NCBI GenBank assembly: GCA_022787085.1
Contig: JALFVE010000034.1
Coordinates: 1-37,002, forward strand
Length of the DNA: 37,002 nt
Source of the DNA: Oscillospiraceae bacterium
GTDB taxonomy: Bacteria; Bacillota; Clostridia; Oscillospirales; Ruminococcaceae
Direction: 5' to 3'
The position numbers were made by a program, and so were the translations under genes. Below are positions 22,485-30,302 of this stretch, in pieces. A model generated the notes under the pieces. The model saw only the letters and a program-made list of their open reading frames with translations, was not told where the DNA came from and did not search any database. Position 1 is the stretch's first letter; every line of letters starts with the position of its first letter.

Positions 22485-23718
22485 ATCTCTTTTGAATATT
22501 GCTGGAATAATATGTATTCACCGCTTCGTTTTTAACGAGGATAAGAATGGATATAACATTCAGGGCAACGGCGGCGATCCCGAAAAGAAGGTGCTTCATG
22601 TCGCCGTCAATTCCGTTCTGGAGGGTGAACAGCACAAGTCCCGGACCTGCATAGATAAGTGCCATTATGCCATAGATCGACACAGAGAGAAGCTTCACAT
22701 GCTTCGATTTTATCAGGAGCAGCAGGGACGCAAGGAGCATGAAGGGTGCGGCATATGGGAACCAGTTATAGTTGCCCCAGTTCATCTCGAAAAAGCATAT
22801 GGCTGTGGATATAAGTCCCATGAAAATGGGGATGATGGAGATGGCAAATCCCTTTTTGGATATCTTGAGCCGCTTTTCTTCAAGAAGCTTGTTGGCAATG
22901 TTCTTGCTGGCACGGGCATTGAAATTTTCGGGACGTCTGCCAAGGTCTGCATCGAGCCTCTGGCGGAGGATCTTTTTCTGTTCGGCATCAAGCTTGTCCT
23001 TTTCAAGAAGATCTTCAGCCTGATTCTTAGGCTCCTTGTATTCGCTGCTGAGATCGTCAAGAACGGGTCCGCTGCCCACTGACATGGCAAGGTCGTTCAT
23101 CTTGATGGATTCACGCATATTGCGGGCAGATTCTTCATTGCCCGAACGGATGGGAGCTATATTTGATGTGAGGGCTGAAAGCTGGACGGCAGAGGGGTCT
23201 ATATTGTCAAGATCGTAATCATCGGTAAACTCAAAGGTGGAATCTGTTATTTCATCAATGGGCTCCTCGTCCTTCTCGATGATCGGCTCATCCTCGGGCT
23301 TCTTCTCCTCCTTCTTTACCTCGGGGAGCGGGGGAAGCTCAAAATCTTCATCTGCTTCGATCTCCTCCACCTCGTCGGGAACATCCTCCGAAACGGCATT
23401 TTCGAGAGAATCTGCAGAGACGTTCTCATTAACGGAATCAAGGGAATTGTCAACAGTTTTTTCGGGGAGGGGCGGAAGCTCAAAATCGTCCTCTGCGGTT
23501 ATTTCCTCCACCTCGTCGGGAATATCCTCGGCATTGGCATTTTTCAGTGAATCTGCCGATGGACTTTCGGTTACGGCTTCAAGAGTTTTTTCCTCCTGCT
23601 TTTCGGCTGCAGCGGGAGATGCGCTTTCCGTAAGCTTGACGGGACGTTTTGGGAGAGGGGGAAGCTCGAAATCTGCTATAAGCTCGGGATTGTTATTCAG
23701 AATATTATTATCTGCCAT
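22483..23718 (-). CDS. Membrane protein with acidic DFELPPLP-repeat tail
   Basis: 411 residues. The long N-terminal region (1-285) is acidic and probably disordered. It carries the motif DFELPPLP at 16-23, 78-85 and 125-132; residues 54-85 and 101-132 are two near-identical units (SADSL.NA..ED.PDEVEEI) with 47-residue spacing. A charged helical stretch (232-290, DLLEKDKLDAEQKKILRQR) precedes four hydrophobic helices at about 292-311, 322-337, 343-366 and 376-395. The proline motifs look like short docking sites for a partner. It is the last gene of the operon after the bactofilin (26-bp gap; AAAGGACG as ribosome binding site). I do not recognise the family; scaffold or adaptor for the bactofilin is inference from context. 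Confidence 0.75.
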   Translation of the reverse strand: MADNNILNNNPELIADFELPPLPKRPVKLTESASPAAAEKQEEKTLEAVTESPSADSLKNANAEDIPDEVEEITAEDDFELPPLPEKTVDNSLDSVNENVSADSLENAVSEDVPDEVEEIEADEDFELPPLPEVKKEEKKPEDEPIIEKDEEPIDEITDSTFEFTDDYDLDNIDPSAVQLSALTSNIAPIRSGNEESARNMRESIKMNDLAMSVGSGPVLDDLSSEYKEPKNQAEDLLEKDKLDAEQKKILRQRLDADLGRRPENFNARASKNIANKLLEEKRLKISKKGFAISIIPIFMGLISTAICFFEMNWGNYNWFPYAAPFMLLASLLLLIKSKHVKLLSVSIYGIMALIYAGPGLVLFTLQNGIDGDMKHLLFGIAAVALNVISILILVKNEAVNTYYSSNIQKR

Positions 23719-23744
23719 GGGTCAAAGCGTCCTTTCTACTTAGA

Positions 23745-24710
23745 TTATTCTCCGACGGTGATTGCCTCGGGGAATACGTTTGATGTGCTGTCCTGCATGA
23801 AGGTGGTGTTTACAAAGCCTCGGATTATTGCTCCGTCGATTACTGAAATGGTAGAGGCGGTGATGTCGCCCACGATGATGGCGTCATTTTTAAATTCTGC
23901 CTTGCCGCCTACCTCAACATTGCCCTGTATTCTGCCGTTCAGATCAAGATACTGGGTGTCAATATCCCCTAAAAGGATGCTGTCATGATCCATCTGGACC
24001 TGTCCCTTTGAGGAAATGCTTCCCTGCATCTGGGCACCTGCCATTACGGCGTTGTTGCACTCGATATTGCCCACCACCTTGCCCGATACGGCTATATTTT
24101 TGGTGAGCTTGATATTTCCCTGGACGCTGCCCTCCACGTTTATATTGGCAAAGGAGCTGATATCGCCGCTGATACGGGTGTTTCGGGAAATGACCGTTGT
24201 TTCCTCCGTTTCATAATAGGGGGTCTCGGGAGGTCTTCCGCCTCTGAAGGCATTTCCGCCTGCAGGTGTTCTCGGGGGAGGATTATATCCGCCGCCGTAG
24301 GATGGACGGGTAACGGGAGGAGGGGGAGGCGGAGGAGGCGCAAAGCTGTCGTCCGCTGTCTGATATTCAAATCTGCTGTAGCTCTCAAGAGGAGGCTCGG
24401 GAGCGGCGGGCATTTCTGTCTTTTCCTCGTCGGCAAAGGGGTCTGCATTCCTGGGATTATGTACCGCCTGCCTGAAATCCTCCGCTGTGGGAGCGCTCTG
24501 CTCGGGGCGCTCGTCGGGGGTGAAGCTCTCGGGGGGAGTGGATATATCGGGGGTGAGGCTTTCTCCTGTTCCTGCGGGAACGGGGGTCTCTCCCATGAAT
24601 TTATCTACCTCGGTTTTTTTCTTGGAGCCTTTGGAAAGACTGTCTCCCACAAGTCCGTCCTTTTTCAGGATTTCCTTGACGGCCTGATTGAAATTATCCT
24701 TTAAGCTCAT
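23745..24710 (-). CDS. Bactofilin-family protein with long disordered N-terminus
   Basis: 321 residues. Residues 171-305 form the bactofilin (DUF583) beta-helix, seen as repeating ~18-residue strands with alternating hydrophobics and glycines (ISGDISSFANINVEGSVQGN, AVSGKVVGNIECNN, LLGDIDTQYLDLNGRIQGN, IIVGDITASTISVIDG). The first 170 residues are low-complexity, with an eight-proline run at 125-132 and Gly/Arg/Pro-rich sequence, probably a flexible binding arm. Bactofilins polymerise into cytoskeletal filaments that place cell-wall enzymes. Here it lies between a NodB-fold membrane protein and the DFELPPLP protein, in one operon. The family call is firm; the partners are inferred. Confidence 0.88.
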   Translation of the reverse strand: MSLKDNFNQAVKEILKKDGLVGDSLSKGSKKKTEVDKFMGETPVPAGTGESLTPDISTPPESFTPDERPEQSAPTAEDFRQAVHNPRNADPFADEEKTEMPAAPEPPLESYSRFEYQTADDSFAPPPPPPPPVTRPSYGGGYNPPPRTPAGGNAFRGGRPPETPYYETEETTVISRNTRISGDISSFANINVEGSVQGNIKLTKNIAVSGKVVGNIECNNAVMAGAQMQGSISSKGQVQMDHDSILLGDIDTQYLDLNGRIQGNVEVGGKAEFKNDAIIVGDITASTISVIDGAIIRGFVNTTFMQDSTSNVFPEAITVGE

Positions 24711-24740
24711 TTTTTATCATCCTTCCGTAAATGGGTATGT

Positions 24741-25751
24741 TTATATTACGGTGTTTTCCGTATAAGCCTTGAATGAATAGCCCTTGGCGGTCATATCAAT
24801 GATGATGTCCTCTACGGTGTAGACTGTGGTCCGATCGTCCTTTCCGCCGTGGAGAAGCACTACGCTTCCCTTTTCCGCCACCTTGTTCAGGAATATCCTT
24901 GATGTTACCCTGTCGTATATTTCCTGCCAGCCGCTGCCCGGAGCCTTATCGTCGGAGGCTGTGTTATATTCGCAGTAAACAAAGCCTCTTGCGGCAAGCT
25001 CATCGGTTATCTGCCGCCTTGTTTCGGCGTTCATTTCAGCTGAATCGGGGATCCTGTAAAGCATGGGAGCGATACCTGTTATTTCGGATATTTCCTCAAA
25101 CAGGCTGTTGAAATCCGCAAGATAGCTTTCCGCATCGGAATAGGCTCTGTCCGTTCCCGCAAGGATGCCTGCGGTATTTCCCGATGATACGGCTGAGCGG
25201 AGAATGTCATGTTCGTCCTCCGATTCTCCTGTGCCTTCAAGGAAGAAGGAGGCGGTTACCTTCTGGCGGCTGAGGATTATCAGCAGGTCGCTCATATTAT
25301 TGGAGGGCGCTCCTTCAAATGTCAGGAACACATCCTTTGCTGAGGCAGGCTGCGGGCTTCCCGATGGGGTTACTCTCATTTCAGGGTACAGAAGGGATAT
25401 GTCCGTTTCTGCCGTTTCCCGAGGCTCTGTTTCCGATGAAACGGCTTCGGTGATCGATTCCGATACGGCGAGAGTCTCATTCGGGAGGTCTGCTCCTGCG
25501 GGAATAATATCATTTTTATCCTCAGTCGGGCTGCTGCCCCGTCTTAATACTGCCTCGATCTCCTCGGGGGTATAGCCCTCGGCGGTCATTTCCGAGATAT
25601 GCTCCTCGATGGTTTTCGGCGGCTTTTCCTCATTTTCAAGCTTATGGCACTTCACGCCGAAAAACACTGCAAGCAGTGTGGCAATGCCTATCCAGCCAAA
25701 CACCACTGATAATATAAGGTGTCTGAAAAATTTTACGCTTCCGAAATACAT
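24741..25751 (-). CDS. Membrane-anchored polysaccharide deacetylase-like protein lacking catalytic motifs
   Basis: 336 residues. One membrane anchor at 11-33 (HLILSVVFGWIGIATLLAVFF) is followed by a helical MTAEGYTPEEIEAVLRRG segment (55-72), a Ser/Glu-rich linker and a NodB-like domain (about 138-335). The fold markers are there: DVFLTFEGAPS (140-150), KVTASFFLEGTG (164-174), YRIPDS (232-237), GFVYCEYNTAS (256-266), GSVVLLHGG (295-303). But the catalytic TFDDGPS is TFEGAPS and the zinc HxxxH motif is replaced by GNTAGILAGTD (191-201). It therefore probably does not deacetylate and may act as a sugar- or peptidoglycan-binding partner of the bactofilin. It is the first gene of the operon. The ATG at 25751 follows GAGGATAATAT. 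Confidence 0.8.
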   Translation of the reverse strand: MYFGSVKFFRHLILSVVFGWIGIATLLAVFFGVKCHKLENEEKPPKTIEEHISEMTAEGYTPEEIEAVLRRGSSPTEDKNDIIPAGADLPNETLAVSESITEAVSSETEPRETAETDISLLYPEMRVTPSGSPQPASAKDVFLTFEGAPSNNMSDLLIILSRQKVTASFFLEGTGESEDEHDILRSAVSSGNTAGILAGTDRAYSDAESYLADFNSLFEEISEITGIAPMLYRIPDSAEMNAETRRQITDELAARGFVYCEYNTASDDKAPGSGWQEIYDRVTSRIFLNKVAEKGSVVLLHGGKDDRTTVYTVEDIIIDMTAKGYSFKAYTENTVI

Positions 25752-25830
25752 ATATTATCCTCATGCGGAGGCTTGCTCCGCTCCTTTCAGCTTAGCTTCA
25801 ATATCGTATGCACACATATACTCAAGTATA

Positions 25831-25859
25831 ATAATACACCTTTTTGACCGATATGTCAA
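25831..25859 (-). promoter_or_regulatory. SigA promoter of the bactofilin operon
   Basis: On the minus strand TTGACA (25854-25859), 17-bp spacer, TATTAT (25831-25836). Just downstream is the palindrome TATACT-CA-AGTATA (25818-25831), which overlaps the transcription start and could be an operator. Confidence 0.8.
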
Positions 25860-25918
25860 CAGAATATGCGCAAAAAAATTATCCAAAATCCGTCATACTT
25901 TGCATACAGGTGCAAAAA

Positions 25919-25966
25919 TGGGCTTCCTTAGAAAATTATTTTCCGAAAGCCCATAATTATTTTTTT
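25919..25966. terminator. Terminator at the end of the recJ operon
   Basis: ATGGGCTT (25919-25926) pairs with AAGCCCAT (25947-25954) around a further partly paired interior. On the minus strand TTTTTGC follows; on the plus strand a seven-T run follows, so it could work both ways. Confidence 0.7.
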
Positions 25967-25975
25967 GAAAAGGGA

Positions 25976-26004
25976 TTGACAAAACGACACATTTGTGCTA
26001 TAAT
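25976..26004 (+). promoter_or_regulatory. Consensus promoter pointing into the end of the leftward operon
   Basis: TTGACA (25976-25981), 17-bp spacer, TATAAT (25999-26004) on the plus strand. Everything rightward up to 34578 is encoded on the minus strand. It would make an RNA antisense to the 54-residue frame, or use a leaderless ATG at 26010 (21 codons). A weak hairpin with T-run near 26199-26231 might end it. Confidence 0.55.
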
Positions 26005-26040
26005 ATATATGCCGCCGAAAAAGTCCGCCAATATTTCTTA

Positions 26041-26205
26041 TCAGAATGTATCAATGTCCTCTTCTGTGATCTGAGTTCCGCATTGGGATAATTCGCCCAA
26101 TACCCGACTTATCCCATAGGGTGTAGTGTACCGGTTGTTCTTGGTGAGTGAAAACCTTGCGCTCGCTTGCCACGCCGAGGGTATATAATACAAATTATTG
26201 AACAT
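26041..26205 (-). CDS. 54-residue protein of unknown function
   Basis: ATG 26205 to TGA 26041-26043. The sequence begins MFNNLYYIPSAWQASARFSL, continues KNNRYTTPYGISRVLGELSQ and ends in QITEEDIDTF. The composition is protein-like (aromatic N-terminus, regular hydrophobic spacing, acidic tail), although the ribosome binding site is weak. It follows the frameshifted gene by 25 bp. It may be a complete small protein or the end of a longer, lost gene. I do not recognise the family. Confidence 0.45.
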   Translation of the reverse strand: MFNNLYYIPSAWQASARFSLTKNNRYTTPYGISRVLGELSQCGTQITEEDIDTF

Positions 26206-26230
26206 TGTTTATAGTTACTGTTCTTCTTTT

Positions 26231-26507
26231 TTATTCGTATTTTTTTGATTTAAAATCAATTGAAAGCATCATAGGATTATTATCAGCATATGGAATTGCG
26301 AAAACAGCAGTTGATACTCTATACCGCCGAATTAAAACATTCAAGTTCACTGATCACTTGATTATAAAACTCTTCAACTGCCAACGCCCCATATTCATCG
26401 TGTATATCGCTCGGATGCCCGGGATAACAATAAAAATCAAAAGATACATTATTCAAGTCGCTAAATGACATGATTTGTCCAAAATTTTTTATGTGTCTAA
26501 TATCCAT
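26231..26507 (-). pseudogene. Small unknown gene broken by a frameshift
   Basis: ATG 26507 has a textbook ribosome binding site (AAGGAGG). The frame gives 62 residues starting MDIRHIKNFGQIMSFSDL and stops at a TAG (26319-26321). Removing one T from the TTTT run near 26333 joins it to a second protein-like stretch (RRYRVSTAVFAIPYADNNPM, then MLSIDFKSKKYE) ending in TAA 26231-26233. The intact product would be about 91 residues. The size and placement of such genes sometimes fit immunity-type proteins, but nothing here proves it. Either a true frameshift or an error in a homopolymer. Confidence 0.5.
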
Positions 26508-26981
26508 CTATATTCCTCCTTCCGTACTATCAACATTCCAATTTTTTAAATCCAAAACCATGAAAACATCTGCCGTGAAATTGTCGTTGTATCTTTCCGT
26601 ATAAGTAAAGCCTGCTTTTTCGTATAAGCTTATGGCTCGGGTGCTTGTTGAAAATGTATCGAGATACATCCTTTTACAGCCTTCCGAGGCGGCATACTGA
26701 GCGGCGGTTTTTAACAGGGAATAGCCGAGCTTCCTGTCGTGGTATTCTTTGAGCAGATACAGGGATTTAAGTTCACAGCTGTCTGTATTCAGCTTTTTTA
26801 CGGCAGCGGCTCCTATGATATTTTCATACATACATCAGAATTTTGTATAGTATTTTTCAATATCCGAATATGCCCTGTGCCGTCCGTTTATATCAAGCTC
26901 CCGTCCCGATTCGGGAAGGCATTTTTCAAGAAAACGGATAAACTCATTGTGATATTCGCTTTTATATTCAACTATTTTCAT
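26508..26981 (-). pseudogene. GNAT acetyltransferase with an in-frame TGA at codon 49
   Basis: ATG 26981 lies 5 bp after the recG stop, with GAGGGA inside the end of recG as a possible ribosome binding site. The first 48 codons (MKIVEYKSEYHNEFIRFLEK ... IEKYYTKF) are followed by TGA and then, in the same frame, CMYENIIGAAAVKKL and the acetyl-CoA site region (YLLKEYHDRKLGYSLLKTAA). A single TGG-to-TGA change would explain it; other genes here use TGA as stop, so recoding is unlikely. Residues after the stop could still be translated from ATG 26831, but that lacks the first helices. Probably inactive, or a base-call error. Confidence 0.7.
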
Positions 26982-26985
26982 AATG

Positions 26986-29022
26986 TCAGTTCATTCCCTC
27001 CGAGCCGTTTTCATTTAAAAGGGCAAGGGCTTTTTCCTTCAGCTTCGGATATTCCGAAAGGTCGGGGGATGCTGCAAACAGCTCCTTTGCCGCCTGTGAT
27101 GTATCTCCGAGAAGCTCTCTGTCATTATAGAGATCGGCTATTTTGAGGGGGGGAAGTCCGCTTTGCCTGCTGCCGAAAAAGTCGCCGCCGCCTCTTATTT
27201 TTAAATCCTCCTCGGCTATTGCAAAGCCGTCGTGGAGGGAGGACATTATTCTGAGCCTTGCTCTTGTTTCCTCGGTGGCGTTGTCGGTGATAAGTATGCA
27301 GGATGATTTATATTTTCCTCTGCCCACTCGTCCTCGGAGCTGATGGAGCTGGGACAGTCCGAAGCGGTCGGAGCTTTCTATCATTATCACCGTTGCGTTG
27401 GGCACGTCAACGCCTACCTCTATTACGGTGGTGGACACAAGAAGCTGTATCTTTCCATCCTTGAAATCCGCCATTACTGCGTCCTTTTCCGCAGGGAGCA
27501 TTTTGCCGTGCAAAAGCCCTATTGAATAGCCTTTAAGCTCGCCCTCGGCTATCCTTTCCGCATACGCCTTTGCTGCCTGAAGCTCTCCTGCGCCGTCCGA
27601 TTCCTCGATCATGGGGCAGACGATATAGCCCTGTCTGCCTGCGTCAAGCTCCTTTTTTACAAAGCCAAGCGCTCTGCTTCTGAGCTTTCCTGTGACCGCA
27701 TAGGTCTCCACAGGCTGTCTTCCCTTCGGAAGCTCGTTTATTATTGAAATATCAAGGTCGCCGTAGATTATCAGCGAAAGTGTTCTCGGAATGGGGGTGG
27801 CGGACATTACAAGCTTATGGGGCTTTTCGCCTTTCATGGCAAAGAGCTTCCGCTGATTTACTCCGAAACGGTGCTGTTCATCGGTTATTACAAGCCCGAG
27901 ACGCTTAAATTCGGTGCTTTCCGAGATAAGGGCATGGGTTCCCGTTATAACGTTTATTTCTCCGCTTAAAAGCTGTGCTTTTATTTCGTTTTTCTGCTTC
28001 GCTGTCATGGAGCCTGTGAGGCAGCCCACATTTATTCCCAGAGGCTCAAGAAAGCTCTTTAATGTGGCATAATGCTGCCTTGCGAGAATTTCCGTGGGAG
28101 CCATCAGCGCCGACTGGCAGCCGTTTTCCGCTGCAAGCCAGCAGGCGGCGGCGGCTACAGCTGTTTTTCCCGAGCCTACGTCTCCCTGAACAAGCCTGTT
28201 CATGGGCGTTTGTCCGCACATATCGGAAAATATTTCTCTGCAGGCTTTCCTCTGCGCTCCCGTCAGCTCAAAGGGCAGGGAGGCTTCAAATTCTGCGATA
28301 TCCTTCATTTTCATGGGACAGCCGGCGGCTTCCTTTCGCCCTGCCCGCATCATTCCCATGGCGCACTGTATCATAAGCAGCTCGTCAAAGCCAAGGCGGC
28401 GGCGGGATATCTCCGCTGCGTGGGAGGATTCGGGGAAATGGATATTCCGACAGGCATATTCCTCGGTGCAAAGCTCATACCTTTGCCTGATTTCGTCGGG
28501 GATAAATTCCTCTATCTGCTCGGAGACCGATCTCAGCGCTTCGGTCATATTGGTTATGACCATCTGGGCGGTGAGGCCCTCGGTGAGGGAGTATTTCGGA
28601 CGGATAAGCCTTGTTTCTTCGGCGGGGATTATCTGTGGGGTGTTCATCTCCTTGCGGGTAAAGCCTCCCGTTACACGTCCGAAAAGGCGGTATTCCTTAT
28701 CCTTCTCCAGTGCTTCATAGGCGAAGCGGTTATTATACAGCACCACTGTCAGGCTGTCGCTGCCGTCGTCCACGATCACCTTATATATCACAAGTCCCTG
28801 CCTTATCCTTGCGGCAGGTATTTTCTGCGTTACAAAGCCCTTTATGACTGACTGCTCGTTTACGGGGGCATCGGCTATTTTTACCGTTTCCGAATAGTCG
28901 ATATAATCCTTGGGGTAATGGGCTATCAGGTCGCCTACGTTCTCTATCCCCAGCTTATTATAAAGCGCCGCCCTCTTGGCGGCTACTCCGCTGAGGGCGG
29001 TTATTTTATCGGTTATTTTCAT
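26986..29022 (-). CDS. recG: ATP-dependent DNA helicase RecG
   Basis: 678 residues, full length. The N-terminal wedge domain includes an OB-fold (about 55-140). The helicase motor shows Walker A QGDVGSGKTAVA (279-290), TEILARQHY, DEQH box TDEQHRFGV (381-389), SATPIPRTLSL and ESSDRFGLSQLHQLRGRVGRG with the RecG-specific C-terminal TRG region. It remodels stalled replication forks and branched DNA. It overlaps the upstream amidohydrolase stop by 4 bp, so it is cotranscribed with recJ and rsh. Confidence 0.97.
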   Translation of the reverse strand: MKITDKITALSGVAAKRAALYNKLGIENVGDLIAHYPKDYIDYSETVKIADAPVNEQSVIKGFVTQKIPAARIRQGLVIYKVIVDDGSDSLTVVLYNNRFAYEALEKDKEYRLFGRVTGGFTRKEMNTPQIIPAEETRLIRPKYSLTEGLTAQMVITNMTEALRSVSEQIEEFIPDEIRQRYELCTEEYACRNIHFPESSHAAEISRRRLGFDELLMIQCAMGMMRAGRKEAAGCPMKMKDIAEFEASLPFELTGAQRKACREIFSDMCGQTPMNRLVQGDVGSGKTAVAAAACWLAAENGCQSALMAPTEILARQHYATLKSFLEPLGINVGCLTGSMTAKQKNEIKAQLLSGEINVITGTHALISESTEFKRLGLVITDEQHRFGVNQRKLFAMKGEKPHKLVMSATPIPRTLSLIIYGDLDISIINELPKGRQPVETYAVTGKLRSRALGFVKKELDAGRQGYIVCPMIEESDGAGELQAAKAYAERIAEGELKGYSIGLLHGKMLPAEKDAVMADFKDGKIQLLVSTTVIEVGVDVPNATVIMIESSDRFGLSQLHQLRGRVGRGKYKSSCILITDNATEETRARLRIMSSLHDGFAIAEEDLKIRGGGDFFGSRQSGLPPLKIADLYNDRELLGDTSQAAKELFAASPDLSEYPKLKEKALALLNENGSEGMN

Positions 29023-30281
29023 CTGAATATCCTTTCGCAGATACCTCTCACTTTGCTGTAAAGGGCTTCCATATCCTCTCCGATAAAATATTCTCCCTTT
29101 TCATAGAGGATATTGCCATTTACCGCTGTCATTATCACATTTGCTCCAGAGCCGCTGTATACAAGATTTTTGACTATTTCATTCTCGGGCTGCATATTGG
29201 GACTGTGCATATCTATTACCGCAAAATCGGCGTTTCTGCCCGCTTCGATAATGCCGCTGTTTATCTCCATTGCCATGGCGCCCCCCGTCATGGCGGCTTT
29301 CAGCACCTTTTCTGCGGGCATTGCGGCTGCGTCCGAAAGCTTAAGCTTTTGCAGCACCGAGCAGAGATACATTTCTCTGAACATATCGAGAGCGTTATTG
29401 CTTGCGGCTCCGTCTGTGCCTATGGCGAGATTTATTCCACGTCTGCAGGTTTCCGTTACGTCCGCAATCCCGCTTGCAAGCTTTAAATTGCTGCATGGAT
29501 TTGTGACAACAGTCATATTATGGCGGGCAAATATATCATAGTCACTTTCGGTGAGATATATACAGTGGTAACCGCCGCCGCCGTATTCAAACATTCCGAG
29601 GCTGTCCATTATCCCTGTGGGGGTCATGCCGTATCGGGAGACACATTCCTCGGTCTCTGACTTTGTTTCGCTGTTATGGCACCAGACGGGGGCTTTATAT
29701 TTTCGGGCAAGCTCCGAAACCGACTTCATCAGCTCAAGGCTTGTGGTGTATTCCGCATGAAAGCCTAATTTATATGAGATAAGGGGGTCATAGCTATTGT
29801 ATTTCAGATAATATTCCTCAAGCTTTTCTATGGATTCGCTGAAATTATTGAGCGCTCCGCAGAACACGCAGCGAAAGCCTGTTTCGGCAAATGCCTTTGC
29901 CATTGCTTCGGGGAAATAGTACATATCAAAGCAGGAGGTGATTCCGTTTGAGACATATTCCGCCACTGCAAGCTTGGTGAGGGTATAATTATCCTCGGGG
30001 GTGAGCTTCGCTTCATGTGGGAATACCGCTTCGGTGAGCCATTTATTAAGGGGCAGGTCCTCCGCATAGGAGCGCAGGAAAACCATTGGCGAATGGGTAT
30101 GGGCATTGCAGAAGCCCGGTATTATGAGATTTCCGTTAAGGTCTATGGTTCGGTCGTAATCATTCTTCGGGGGATTTTCTCCCGCATAGGTGAATTTTCC
30201 GTCCTCTGTGCAGACGCTGCCCGTTTTTACGGTCATTTCATTTACATCAAGATATCTGCCGTTTTTCAGGTGAAGCTTCAT
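29019..30281 (-). CDS. Amidohydrolase, S-adenosylhomocysteine/5'-methylthioadenosine deaminase-like
   Basis: 420 residues of the cytosine-deaminase-like amidohydrolase superfamily. Metal and catalytic motifs are NAHTHSPM (HxH), GFHAEYTT, CHNSETKSE and IGTDGAASNN (metal aspartate), with the start IIPGFCNAHTH. The family members with HSPMVFLRSYAEDLPLNKWL deaminate SAH, methylthioadenosine or adenosine; the exact purine substrate is not decidable. The ribosome binding site AAAAGGAGC precedes ATG 30281; the stop overlaps recG. Its job in a stress/repair operon is probably housekeeping purine and methyl-cycle salvage. Confidence 0.88.
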   Translation of the reverse strand: MKLHLKNGRYLDVNEMTVKTGSVCTEDGKFTYAGENPPKNDYDRTIDLNGNLIIPGFCNAHTHSPMVFLRSYAEDLPLNKWLTEAVFPHEAKLTPEDNYTLTKLAVAEYVSNGITSCFDMYYFPEAMAKAFAETGFRCVFCGALNNFSESIEKLEEYYLKYNSYDPLISYKLGFHAEYTTSLELMKSVSELARKYKAPVWCHNSETKSETEECVSRYGMTPTGIMDSLGMFEYGGGGYHCIYLTESDYDIFARHNMTVVTNPCSNLKLASGIADVTETCRRGINLAIGTDGAASNNALDMFREMYLCSVLQKLKLSDAAAMPAEKVLKAAMTGGAMAMEINSGIIEAGRNADFAVIDMHSPNMQPENEIVKNLVYSGSGANVIMTAVNGNILYEKGEYFIGEDMEALYSKVRGICERIFR

Positions 30282-30302
30282 GGAAATGCTCCTTTTGTCT
30301 TA

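Noticed and set aside
26041-26205. Third copy of the structured repeat (partial match to the core on the minus strand)
   Set aside because: On translation the same stretch is a continuous 54-codon protein-like frame; the core match is partial and the closing stem only 6 bp.
26205-26468. 87-residue rightward frame
   Set aside because: Antisense to better-supported leftward frames that have a strong ribosome binding site; no ribosome binding site of its own.
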